The notes under the pieces: model-generated
Told to the model about the DNA's origin: nothing
The model's input: the letters and a program-made list of their open reading frames with translations, nothing else
Database searches by the model: none
Assembly: GCF_001563285.1 (NCBI RefSeq)
Contig: NZ_CP005188.1
Location: forward strand, 3,287,251-3,351,250
Direction of reading: 5' to 3'
Source of the DNA: Sphingobium sp. MI1205
GTDB taxonomy: Bacteria; Pseudomonadota; Alphaproteobacteria; Sphingomonadales; Sphingomonadaceae
DNA length: 64,000 nucleotides
Position numbers and translations under genes: made by a program
In this document: positions 1-7,621 of the stretch, piece after piece
Layout: each line of letters starts with the position of its first letter
How positions within the stretch are numbered: position 1 is the stretch's first letter

Positions 1-96
1 AACCGAAAGGCCGAGCCGCTCGCTGATGCAGTCGTCGCAGATCGGCTCCGGCGACAGCCTTTCGATCAATCCGCGAACCTGATCCAGAACTGTCAT
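1..96 (-). CDS. Partial conserved hypothetical protein with a CxxC pair (N-terminus only)
   Basis: The ATG is at 96 and the frame runs off the left edge of the window, so only 32 residues are visible. They contain PICDDCISERLGL, a CxxC pair that could bind metal or be one half of a zinc ribbon. A good ribosome site (AAGGGGAAG) lies just upstream on the minus strand. It is divergent from the ICE genes on the plus strand and probably belongs to the same element. I cannot assign a function. Confidence 0.5.
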   Translation of the reverse strand, partial: MTVLDQVRGLIERLSPEPICDDCISERLGLSV

Positions 97-478
97 CGCT
101 TCCCCTTTGCCAAGGGTCTAGCCTGCGTCGCGTCGAAGGCCAACGAAACATCTTGGGCGCATAGCCGTGCGGGAATTAGACGCTGAATTGCCACCGCAAG
201 TGCGCCGATCCGGCTGACTGACCCAACTCCTCTCCGGCTGGTGCGACCCCGGCGGCCTTGATCGATCGCGGTTTGCCGCAAGCCTTCCTTTGCCGCGCAA
301 CAGCTTCGCCGACCTTCTTCCCCGGCGCGGTGCCCGCGCCTTCCTCGCGAAACAAGAAGCCCGGCTCGGGCCGTCCTCCGCTCCGCTTCGGCCTGTCGGT
401 GCGCGGCGTCCGGCTCGCGGCCTGACAACCGCATCGAGGCCGCATGGGGCGGCATCGATCCATCGAATGGAGGTTATC
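97..478 (+). promoter_or_regulatory. Long non-coding leader of the DUF736 gene, with a module repeated before the gene at 2567
   Basis: No credible gene lies in these 380 bases. The part nearest the start codon (about 400-478) contains GCGGCCTGACAACCGC at 418-433 and TGGAGGTTATCATGG spanning the start. Both strings recur with few changes before the gene at 2567 (GCGGCCCTGACAGCCGC from about 2489, then TGGAGGTCATCATGG). The shared GC-rich block suggests a common regulatory element or structured 5' UTR serving several genes of the ICE. Confidence 0.4.
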
Positions 479-778
479 ATGGCACAGATCGGCAGCTTCA
501 TCCGCGGCGAAAACGGCATCTACACCGGCGAAATCCGCACCCTGACGCTTCGCGTCAAGGCCAGCATCCGACCCGTCGAACGCGACAACGACAAGGCTCC
601 GGACCACCGCGTCAGCGCCGGCGGCGTCGAGTTCGGCGCGGGCTGGACCAAGGCGGCGCGCGAGACCGGCGCCGAATATTTGAGCCTCAAGCTCGACGAT
701 CCGTCCTTCCCGGCACCCATCTACGCGACCCTCACGCAGGGCGACGAGGGCGAGCACAAGCTCATCTGGTCCCGCTGA
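479..778 (+). CDS. DUF736 family protein of a conjugative element
   Basis: This 99-residue protein matches the DUF736 family: it opens MAQIGSFI, has a central GAGWTK stretch and ends in [11 protein letters not shown]. Such proteins are small, soluble and typical of alphaproteobacterial integrative elements and plasmids; their biochemical role is not established. The start at 479 is preferred over upstream in-frame codons because the family begins with this MAQIG motif and GGAGG sits just before it. It is separated from the next gene by about 150 bases. Confidence 0.85.
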   Translation: MAQIGSFIRGENGIYTGEIRTLTLRVKASIRPVERDNDKAPDHRVSAGGVEFGAGWTKAARETGAEYLSLKLDDPSFPAPIYATLTQGDEGEHKLIWSR

Positions 779-932
779 TCGATAAGCCTCGCGTCCGACG
801 GGCGCGGGGCTTTCCCCTGGGGGTGTCGAAAGTGGGTTCGCTGTTTTCGACACTGATCAGCGGGTGTTCCACACGGCATCCCCGGTGCCGCGATCGCACG
901 GTTGCGATCAGCCCCACAGGACACTGGCACCC

Positions 933-1163
933 ATGGATAGCGACGACGACATCGCCCGGGCTAATCGCGCCAAACGCGGATCGCCCTTCCTCAATACCGA
1001 CCAGGCCGCGGCCTATCTCAAGCTGTCGAGCAGGCTCCTGAAACGCCTGCGCCGCGATGGTAAGGGACCGATTTTCCGGCGCCACAGCCGCTATGTCCAG
1101 TATCATATCGATGATCTTGACACTTGGTCGGACGAACATTCAGCGCGGGAACTCGGACGATGA
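933..1163 (+). CDS. Helix-turn-helix (excisionase/AlpA-like) DNA-binding protein
   Basis: The 76-residue product carries FLNTDQAAAYLKLSSRLLKRLR followed by GPIFRRHSRYVQYHIDDL, the winged helix-turn-helix pattern of MerR-like excisionase domains in mobile elements. It probably regulates transfer or excision of the ICE. The start at 933 places the HTH near residue 18. Its stop overlaps the next start by 4 nt (ATGA at 1160-1163), so it is translationally coupled to the S26 peptidase gene. Confidence 0.8.
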   Translation: MDSDDDIARANRAKRGSPFLNTDQAAAYLKLSSRLLKRLRRDGKGPIFRRHSRYVQYHIDDLDTWSDEHSARELGR

Positions 1164-1741
1164 GACGGCGCCGCACCCGCGCCGACGACGCACCGCTGCT
1201 CACTTGGGGCGATGCCCTGCGCGCCGACAAGGTCCGTCGCCAGCGGATCGACCGGCGCATCTTCGCCGTTGGTTTCGTGATCGGCGCACTGGGCCTGACG
1301 ATCACGCTTCCGCCCGCGCCCCGGCTGGTGTGGAATGCCTCGGCCAGCGCACCGATCGGCCTTTACTCGGTGACGCCCGGCGCCTGGGTCGAACCCGGCG
1401 AGATGGTCATTGCGCGCGTTCCGCCGCGCTACCGCCAGCTTGCCGCGATCCGCCGCTACGTGCCGCTCAACGTGCCCTTGGTGAAGCGTGTCGCCGCCTA
1501 TGCCGGTGACGAAGTCTGCGCGCTCGGCCAGGAGATATTCGTCAACGGGCGCTGGATCGCCGAGCGCCGCACGGCTGATGCGGAAGGTCGACCGATGCCG
1601 ATGTGGAGCGGCTGCACGATCCTGCGCGGGCGCCAACTCTTCCTGCTCATGGACAATCCGGCATCGTTCGATGGGCGATATTTCGGCCCGACCGAGGGGC
1701 AGGATGTGGTTGGCAAGGCGCGCCTGCTGTGGCGTCGCTGA
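1160..1741 (+). CDS. traF: TraF-type S26 signal peptidase (conjugal transfer)
   Basis: This 193-residue protein has one N-terminal membrane segment (about residues 33-52). The S26 serine motif NASASAPIGLYSV follows near residue 59-71, and a lysine motif LVKRVAAYAGDEV sits near 113-125, giving the Ser/Lys dyad of TraF maturation proteases. In RP4-type systems TraF processes and cyclises the pilin TrbC in the inner membrane. The C-terminal GCTILRGRQLFLLMD and VVGKARLLW blocks are also typical. It overlaps the HTH gene upstream and the lytic transglycosylase downstream. Its pilin substrate gene is not in the window. Confidence 0.85.
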   Translation: MRRRRTRADDAPLLTWGDALRADKVRRQRIDRRIFAVGFVIGALGLTITLPPAPRLVWNASASAPIGLYSVTPGAWVEPGEMVIARVPPRYRQLAAIRRYVPLNVPLVKRVAAYAGDEVCALGQEIFVNGRWIAERRTADAEGRPMPMWSGCTILRGRQLFLLMDNPASFDGRYFGPTEGQDVVGKARLLWRR

Positions 1742-2334
1742 AACTCGTCGCCGCGCTGCTTGCGATGGGCATGGCGCTCCCCGCAGAGGCAGAGACGGTC
1801 AGCAGTTGGCGCCCGTTCATTACGGAAGCGTCCAGCCGCTGCGGCATCCCGGCCGGTTGGATCGAGCGCGTCATGAGCGCAGAGAGCAATGGACGGACGA
1901 CACTAAACGGCCGTCCTATCCGCAGCCATGCGGGCGCGATGGGGCTCATGCAACTGATGCCGACGACGTGGGATTATTTGCGCCGCTCGCTGGGCCTCGG
2001 CTCCGATCCTGACAATCCCCGTGACAATATTCTCGCGGGCACCTGCTATTTGCGGATGATGTACGACCGCTTCGGCTATCCGGGGCTGTTCGCGGCCTAC
2101 AATGCGGGGCCGGGCCGCTACGCCGAGCACCTCGCCACCGGCCGACCGCTTCCCGGCGAGACAATTGCCTATCTCGGCACGGTCGGTCGCGGTGCTCCAG
2201 CATCGCAAAATGCTCCCGTCAAGCCTGTTCGCGAGATGCTGTTCGTGGTCCGGCGTCGCCCAGCCGTAGAGCCAGGCACGCCACCACCGAACCAACCGCC
2301 TTCGCTGTTCGTGGTGCGTCGTGAAGGCCTTTGA
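1729..2334 (+). CDS. Lytic transglycosylase, VirB1/SLT-type, of the conjugation system
   Basis: The best start is a GTG at 1729, which overlaps the traF end by 13 bases and yields a full signal peptide (SLKLVAALLAMGMALPAEAE). The SLT domain follows: catalytic glutamate in VMSAESNG, then GAMGLMQLMPTTW, and AAYNAGPGRY. It would cut peptidoglycan in the periplasm so that the mating channel can assemble. The C-terminus is proline-rich. A later ATG at 1765 would remove most of the signal peptide. Length (201 aa) fits the family. Confidence 0.85.
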   Translation: MASLKLVAALLAMGMALPAEAETVSSWRPFITEASSRCGIPAGWIERVMSAESNGRTTLNGRPIRSHAGAMGLMQLMPTTWDYLRRSLGLGSDPDNPRDNILAGTCYLRMMYDRFGYPGLFAAYNAGPGRYAEHLATGRPLPGETIAYLGTVGRGAPASQNAPVKPVREMLFVVRRRPAVEPGTPPPNQPPSLFVVRREGL

Positions 2335-2566
2335 GGCGATGTCGCGCGCAATCGAGAGGGTGAAGGCTCGTCTCGATAGACCCAGCATGACGGCTGGCGG
2401 AACGGCTATCAAGGCCCGCGGGTACCCCCCAATTTTCTTCGAAAATCGGTTCCCCCCACGTCCGCTTCGCGGCGCTGCGCTTCGCTCCGCGGCCCTGACA
2501 GCCGCCCCGCCACCCGTCCCTCGGACGCCGTTCTCGATGGTGAGAACGCAAGCGTTGGAGGTCATC
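2335..2566 (+). promoter_or_regulatory. Structured leader before the gene at 2567
   Basis: This stretch has no good coding signal. It contains a small hairpin (ATTTTC-TTC-GAAAAT near 2433-2447) flanked by runs of C, then CGCTTCGCTCCGCGGCCCTGAC and a GGAGG just before the ATG. The last part mirrors the leader of the DUF736 gene, so the two genes may be controlled together. Confidence 0.35.
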
Positions 2567-2926
2567 ATGGGTATATATCAGAGCATCGGAACGGCGTCGG
2601 ATCACATCATGGCGATGCTGGTGGCGGGGCTGGAGATCGAGTTCGGACAGGGCGCGGGCGAAGCATTGGCGCATCGTTTCGTGGAGGCGGAGGAGACTGA
2701 TTTCCTCTGGGATGCGCGGATCGAGGAGCGTTGGATCGGGTTCTACAAGAGCATCGACGACGATGACCTAGAGCTCGACCGGATAGCGATCTACGGCCGC
2801 CTGGACGGTCGCTGGTTCTGCGCCACCATGATCGTGGATGGCGATGGGCAGGCTCACGGGATGATGGGATGCCGCCAGTTCAGGTCGCTGGCCAAGGCGC
2901 GAGATGCGATGCTCCATGCGCACTGA
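2567..2926 (+). CDS. Hypothetical protein of the ICE (119 aa, acidic)
   Basis: The product begins MGIYQSIGTASDHIMAML, is rich in Glu/Asp (SIDDDDLELDR) and has no membrane segment or motif that I recognise. The start is chosen because TTGGAGGTCATC precedes it, the same ribosome-site context as the DUF736 gene. It ends just before a strong terminator and lies between the transglycosylase and relaxase genes, so it is probably an accessory of the conjugative element. Confidence 0.6.
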   Translation: MGIYQSIGTASDHIMAMLVAGLEIEFGQGAGEALAHRFVEAEETDFLWDARIEERWIGFYKSIDDDDLELDRIAIYGRLDGRWFCATMIVDGDGQAHGMMGCRQFRSLAKARDAMLHAH

Positions 2927-2942
2927 TCACTGCGGATTTCGC

Positions 2943-2986
2943 GGGGAGAGACGGCGTCGGCACGGCGTCGTCTCTCCCCCTTTTTT
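2943..2986 (+). terminator. Rho-independent terminator
   Basis: GGGGAGAGACG (2943-2953) pairs perfectly with CGTCTCTCCCC (2969-2979), with a 15-nt GC-rich loop, and is followed by six T residues. It ends the transcript of the gene at 2567-2926 and insulates it from the relaxase region. Confidence 0.8.
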
Positions 2987-3033
2987 GAGCCGAGAGGGTG
3001 AGGAGGAGGGAAGAGAGGGGAAACAAGATAAAG

Positions 3034-3163
3034 GCAGTGTCTCGCGACACTGCATAAGTCTCTGTCTGCACATCCTTTTTTCGCGAGACAGGCGATCGCC
3101 GCCGCGAGACATTCTGCTTGGAAATGGCGGAAATCCGCCATTTTCTGCTCGGATTCGCGAGAC
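3034..3163. other. Repeat-rich oriT-like segment upstream of the relaxase
   Basis: Within 130 bases there is a perfect 8-bp inverted repeat (GCAGTGTC-TCGC-GACACTGC, 3034-3053). There are three direct copies of the 9-mer TCGCGAGAC (3081-3089, 3155-3163 and, with one change, 3102-3110), one inverted copy (3039-3047), and a 10-bp stem with a 2-nt loop (3122-3143, AAATGGCGGA/TCCGCCATTT). Inverted repeats and iterons next to a relaxase gene are what an oriT and its binding sites look like. The nick site itself is not recognised. Confidence 0.45.
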
Positions 3164-3177
3164 TCACGGGCATTGCC

Positions 3178-5142
3178 ATGCCTGACGACGACTTCACACC
3201 GAAGCTGGGCAGGAAGCGCGGCAAGGACGGTAAGCGTGTCGTCAAATATGGCGGCCGCATCCTCGTCGCGGCGCGGCTCGCTGGCAGCAAGACCGGGGTC
3301 CGCTCGCGGCGCTTCGACGGCAGCCGGATCGGGCGCGGCGCGAGCATGGGTCGCCTGCTGTCGAGCCGCGACCGGCTCGCCGGGTTTCGCGGGCGCCGCG
3401 CGGTGGTCAAGGCGAGCCTCATCCGGCTCCAGGGCAAGGCCGGTCAGGTCGCCCGCGCACACATGCGCTATATCCAGCGTGACGGGGTCACGCGCGAGGG
3501 TCTGCAGGGCGAGCTGTACGGTCCTGAAACCGACCGGGCGGACGGCGATGATTTCCTCAAGTGGACCGCCGGCGACCGGCACCAGTTCCGCTTCATCGTT
3601 TCGGCCGAGGACGGCGCCGAATATCCGGATCTCAAACCCTATGTCCGTCGCTTCATGTCGCAGGTCGAACAGGACCTCGGCACCAGGCTCGACTGGGTCG
3701 CCGTCGACCACTTCAACACCGAGCGACCGCACACCCATATCGTCCTGCGCGGCGTCGACGACCGGGGCGACAATCTCATCATCGCGCGCGAGTATATTGC
3801 GCACGGGCTTCGCGAGCGCGCGTCCGAGCTGGTGACACTGGATCTCGGGCCGCGCACCGACCACGAGATTGAGGCGCGCCTGCGCCACGATGTCGACCAG
3901 GAACGGCTGACCGCGATCGATCGTCGCCTGCTACGCCGGATGGACGGCGCGCGCGAGGTTTCGCCGGCGGACAACGATCCCTTCCAGCAATCGATCGCGG
4001 CCGGCCGGCTGCGCAAGCTCAAGGCGATGGACCTGGCCGAAGATATCGGCGGCGGCCGATATCGGCTCGCCGACGGACTGGAGGATACGCTCCGTCGAAT
4101 GGGCGAGCGCGGCGACATCATCCGCCTCATGCAACGCGAGCTGACCGCTCGCCGGCTCGACCGCGCCGGGATCGAGCAGGTCGTCACCACCGCGTTGCGT
4201 GAACCCATTGTCGGCCGGCTGATCCAGCGGGGCTTCTCCGACGAACATCGCGATCGGCATTATGTCATGGTCGACGGCGTCGACGGCCGCGTCCACTATG
4301 TCGATATCGGAAGGGGCAGCGCGACCGCCTCGGTGCCCGAGAATGCGACCATCCGGATCGAGCCGACCAAAGCGGAATCAAGCCAGGCGGATCGCACGAT
4401 CGATGCGATCGCCCGCGCCAACGGCGGGCGCTACTCGGTCGACCTGCATTTGCGCCATGACAGCCACGCGAGCGAGGCGTTCGCGACCAGCCATGTGCGA
4501 CGGCTCGAAGCGATGCGGCGCGCGGGCGCCGGACCGGAGCGCATGGCTGACGGGAGCTGGTCCATCCCGCACGACCATCTCGCCCGGGCGGAGAATTTCG
4601 CCAAGCAGCAGCAGCGCGACCGGCCGGTGGCGCTGTCGATCCTGTCGCCACGGCCCGTCGGCGACCTGGTCGCGATCGAGGCGCCGACCTGGCTCGACCG
4701 CGAGCTGGCGTCGGGCACGTCCGGCGCGATACGCGATGTCGGTTTCGGGCGCGAAGTGCGGACTGCCCTGGCAGCCCGGCGCCAGTGGCTCATCGAGCAG
4801 CAATTGGCCGACGGCGAGCGGCAGGATTTCCGGCTGCGTGCTGGCGCGCTCGAGAACCTCCGGCAGCGCGAGCTTGAGGGTATTGGAGACCGGCTTTCCG
4901 GACAGCTCGACAAGCGGTTCGAGCCGGCCCTGGTCGGCGAACGCATCGAGGGTGTCATTGCCCGGCGCGTCGACATCGAGAGCGGCAGCTATGCCCTGGT
5001 CGAACGGTCGCGGGATTTCACGTTGGTCCCATGGCGCGACGTGCTCGATCGCAACATCGGCAAGACGGCGTCGGGTATCATGCGTTCCGACGGTATCAAC
5101 TGGCAGTTCGGGCGGGGTCGTTCAGGCCCGATGGTCAGTTGA
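3178..5142 (+). CDS. Relaxase/mobilization nuclease, VirD2/TraI-like (DUF3363)
   Basis: This 654-residue protein nicks oriT and pilots the transferred strand. The start at 3178 gives MPDDDFTPKLGRKRG, the usual N-terminus of this family. A candidate nicking tyrosine lies in AHMRYIQRDGV (about Y98), and the metal-binding histidine motif is DHFNTERPHTHIVLRG (about residues 177-192). The long C-terminal part fits DUF3363. It follows the oriT-like repeats and appears complete, whereas the coupling protein and trb genes that normally follow are absent; the sequence changes to Wadjet remnants within 200 bases. Confidence 0.88.
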   Translation: MPDDDFTPKLGRKRGKDGKRVVKYGGRILVAARLAGSKTGVRSRRFDGSRIGRGASMGRLLSSRDRLAGFRGRRAVVKASLIRLQGKAGQVARAHMRYIQRDGVTREGLQGELYGPETDRADGDDFLKWTAGDRHQFRFIVSAEDGAEYPDLKPYVRRFMSQVEQDLGTRLDWVAVDHFNTERPHTHIVLRGVDDRGDNLIIAREYIAHGLRERASELVTLDLGPRTDHEIEARLRHDVDQERLTAIDRRLLRRMDGAREVSPADNDPFQQSIAAGRLRKLKAMDLAEDIGGGRYRLADGLEDTLRRMGERGDIIRLMQRELTARRLDRAGIEQVVTTALREPIVGRLIQRGFSDEHRDRHYVMVDGVDGRVHYVDIGRGSATASVPENATIRIEPTKAESSQADRTIDAIARANGGRYSVDLHLRHDSHASEAFATSHVRRLEAMRRAGAGPERMADGSWSIPHDHLARAENFAKQQQRDRPVALSILSPRPVGDLVAIEAPTWLDRELASGTSGAIRDVGFGREVRTALAARRQWLIEQQLADGERQDFRLRAGALENLRQRELEGIGDRLSGQLDKRFEPALVGERIEGVIARRVDIESGSYALVERSRDFTLVPWRDVLDRNIGKTASGIMRSDGINWQFGRGRSGPMVS

Positions 5143-5296
5143 GAGCGACACCGCAAATCAGTGCCTTGTCTTCAGTCACCGCGCGGCCTGTCAACGCCTC
5201 CGAAATCATCGAACAGCAGTCTTGCTCCTCTTTGGACTTTACTCGATAGTTTGGTGCAGTGCCGCGCCTTGGTCCAGCTGATCCGCGAGGCCATGA

Positions 5297-6346
5297 GGGA
5301 GTGAGCGTCGGCAATGCGATCGGTCATGGAGCACACACGCCTACCGTGCGCGTGAGGGCGAGATTCGGGAAGCGCTCGGGCATTATCGGGCAAGTTTTGA
5401 CAGCACCGCGCCGGTCGCGGTGCAGGGATCGATCGTTTCCGAAGTGAAGCCCTGGCTTGAAGCTAATGTCCAGGCGCTCGAAGAAAACGAGCTGATTCAG
5501 TATCGCCGTCAAGCCGACGAAGCCGCGGATCGGATCGGTGTCCTGTTCCGGACGTCGTTTATTCATGAGCTCAATGCCCGGTTCAATGACCTGAAAACAG
5601 AACTGGAGACACTGACCCGCGCGCTCAAGGCACGCCCATTGCACGGCGAAATCTATACGCTTCATGCCCGGCCCAAGGAGGAGTTTGCGGCGCTCCATCG
5701 GCTGGCTCGCGATAGCGAGAATGACGAGCAGCTGTTCGACGCGCTGTTCGGCAGAGCTGAGCCGCGCGACGATGAGCATGCCCGCGCGCTGGCACAGATC
5801 GAACGGTTGCTCGGCGATGAGGCGCTCGATTTCACCGCCTATCAGGATTACCGCAACTACTACACCTTCGACCTGCGCATGGAAGATGTCGCCAAAGGTC
5901 GCCAAATGAGCTTCGACAAACGCAAGGGAACGGCGAGCGGGGCCGAGCGGCAAGTCCCCTTCTATGTCGTAATCGGAGCGGCGCTGTCGAGCATATACCA
6001 TGGTGCGCGCCGTCAATATGAGCCGAATGACCTCGGGCTCGGTCTTGCCGTATTCGATGAAGCGTTCAGCAAGATGGACGGTCCCAACCAACGCACCCTG
6101 CTTCAATTCTATGATGATATCGGGCTGCAGGTGCTGATCGCCGCGCCGACCGAGAAGCGTTCGGTCGTTTATGAGAACCTCGACACGGTCATCGATGTGT
6201 TCCGCCACGGTGATTCCGCCAGCGCCGAGGTTGTGCGGATCAAAGCCCATGCCCGCACCAGGATGCGAGAAGCCAATCCGCAACATCTGAGTGACGCATC
6301 GCTGGCCGCGCTGCTCGATGCGCCGACATCGGACGCCGCTGAATGA
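5297..6346 (+). pseudogene. jetC: 3' fragment of jetC (Wadjet SMC-like ATPase)
   Basis: The open frame begins after a stop at 5294, and recognisable homology starts near 5336 (AYRAREGEIREAL). It covers the distal coiled coil, ABC signature-like SGAERQVPFYVV and Walker B/D-loop GLAVFDEAFSKMDGPNQ of JetC, the SMC-like subunit of the plasmid-restricting Wadjet complex. A full JetC is over 1,000 residues; here the N-terminal Walker A half and most of the coiled coil are missing, so ATPase function is lost. A GTG at 5420 could still start a 308-residue product. It overlaps jetD by 4 nt (ATGA), the normal operon arrangement. Confidence 0.75.
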
Positions 6347-7533
6347 GCCGCCGAAAGTTCGGTGATATTGATAGGCTGATCCACGATCTGCTCAATCGGC
6401 ACGAAGCCAATCCGAACGCCGAGCGCCTGCTGGCCTATATCGATGAGGATGCCTTTACGAGCGTCGAGGCACGCGACCGCTTCACCCGGTCTCTGCTCGC
6501 CGTCGAGGCAGCGGGCGGCATCTTCGTCCAGCGCAAGCGGATTGAGGGCGCCCTCGTTCTGGGGCACGTCCGGCTCGCCGAGCCGGCGGTTCTTTATGCG
6601 CATGTCGCGCGCGCGCCGGCGAGCGAGCGTGCAGGCATAGCACTCCGCGAAGCGCGGGCGCGGTCGGATCTTCCCGACACCGCACACGCGATCCTTGATG
6701 ACGTCGCGCAAGCCTGGTCGCGGGGTGTTGGACGGTTCGGGCTCGCGCCCGAGGACGTCGCGGGTCTTGCGGCATCGCTCGACCTCGCGCGTGCGCTCGC
6801 GGCTCGCGCCGGGGACGGCGGCGTTACGCCTGTAGACTATCGCACCTTCTCCAGGCTGGCCGGGGCTGACAGCAAGGCGCTCGAGCGCTGGGTCTCGGCC
6901 GTGCCCAGGCTGTTCGAGCGGCTTTATCCCGACCAAGTCTCCCCGGATGCTCTGGCTCCGGAAGACTGGCTTGCGACATTTGGCGTGCTGCGGACCCCGC
7001 AGCCACTGGTCGTCAGTGGCCCGATCGCCATCGCAGGCTGTCCGCTGCCGCCGCTGCGCTTCTACGGAGTGCCGCCCGAACAGGGGGATCAACTCGGCCT
7101 GACTACTCAGGTCGACTATGTGCTGACCATCGAGAATTACACATCCTTCGTTCGGCATGTCCGTGAGATCAATTGCGATTGCTCAGGGCTCGTCATCTAT
7201 ACGGGCGGCTTTCCGTCTCGCGGTCACCTGCGACAGATCGTCAGACTCGCCGACGAGGCAAGGGCGCCATTATTCCATTGGGGTGATCTGGACGGCGGCG
7301 GCGTTCGTATCTTTCGGCATCTTGAACGGGCGATCGCGAAGCACGGATTGACGCTGCTCCCGCACCTCATGGATCTGGCGATACTATATGACCAGGGCGT
7401 GGCAAGGGACAGGCAGCTTCGCGCTGCCGATGCGCCGCCGCCCGAAAGTGCGGTTCGGGACCTTTGGGACGCCCTCATGACCTCGGATTTGGCGCTTGAA
7501 CAGGAGAGCTTGTCTCCGCGGCGCCCCGTCTGA
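6343..7533 (+). CDS. jetD: JetD-like Wadjet nuclease subunit (DUF3322/DUF2220, Toprim)
   Basis: The 396-residue product fits JetD, the topoisomerase VI A-like subunit that cleaves plasmid DNA held by JetABC. The visible Toprim motifs are TIENYTSF (about residues 265-272) and HWGDLDGGGVRIFRHLE (about 307-323). The start overlaps the jetC fragment. jetA and jetB are not present upstream and jetC is truncated, so the protein is an orphan unless complemented elsewhere. The C-terminus may have shifted frame: another frame stays open over about 7510-7625 (LIGDSLDTLRELSLFEARF). Confidence 0.78.
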   Translation: MSRRKFGDIDRLIHDLLNRHEANPNAERLLAYIDEDAFTSVEARDRFTRSLLAVEAAGGIFVQRKRIEGALVLGHVRLAEPAVLYAHVARAPASERAGIALREARARSDLPDTAHAILDDVAQAWSRGVGRFGLAPEDVAGLAASLDLARALAARAGDGGVTPVDYRTFSRLAGADSKALERWVSAVPRLFERLYPDQVSPDALAPEDWLATFGVLRTPQPLVVSGPIAIAGCPLPPLRFYGVPPEQGDQLGLTTQVDYVLTIENYTSFVRHVREINCDCSGLVIYTGGFPSRGHLRQIVRLADEARAPLFHWGDLDGGGVRIFRHLERAIAKHGLTLLPHLMDLAILYDQGVARDRQLRAADAPPPESAVRDLWDALMTSDLALEQESLSPRRPV

Positions 7534-7621
7534 TCGGCGATAGCCTTGACACGCTGCGTGAGCTTTCGCTCTTTGAAGCCCGCTTCGACCGTCCACGCGC
7601 ACCGTTCAGGGTTGAGCCTGT

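Noticed and set aside
3118..3177. Earlier start for the relaxase
   Set aside because: The added residues fall within the palindrome and repeats of the oriT-like region, while the family N-terminus fits the ATG at 3178.
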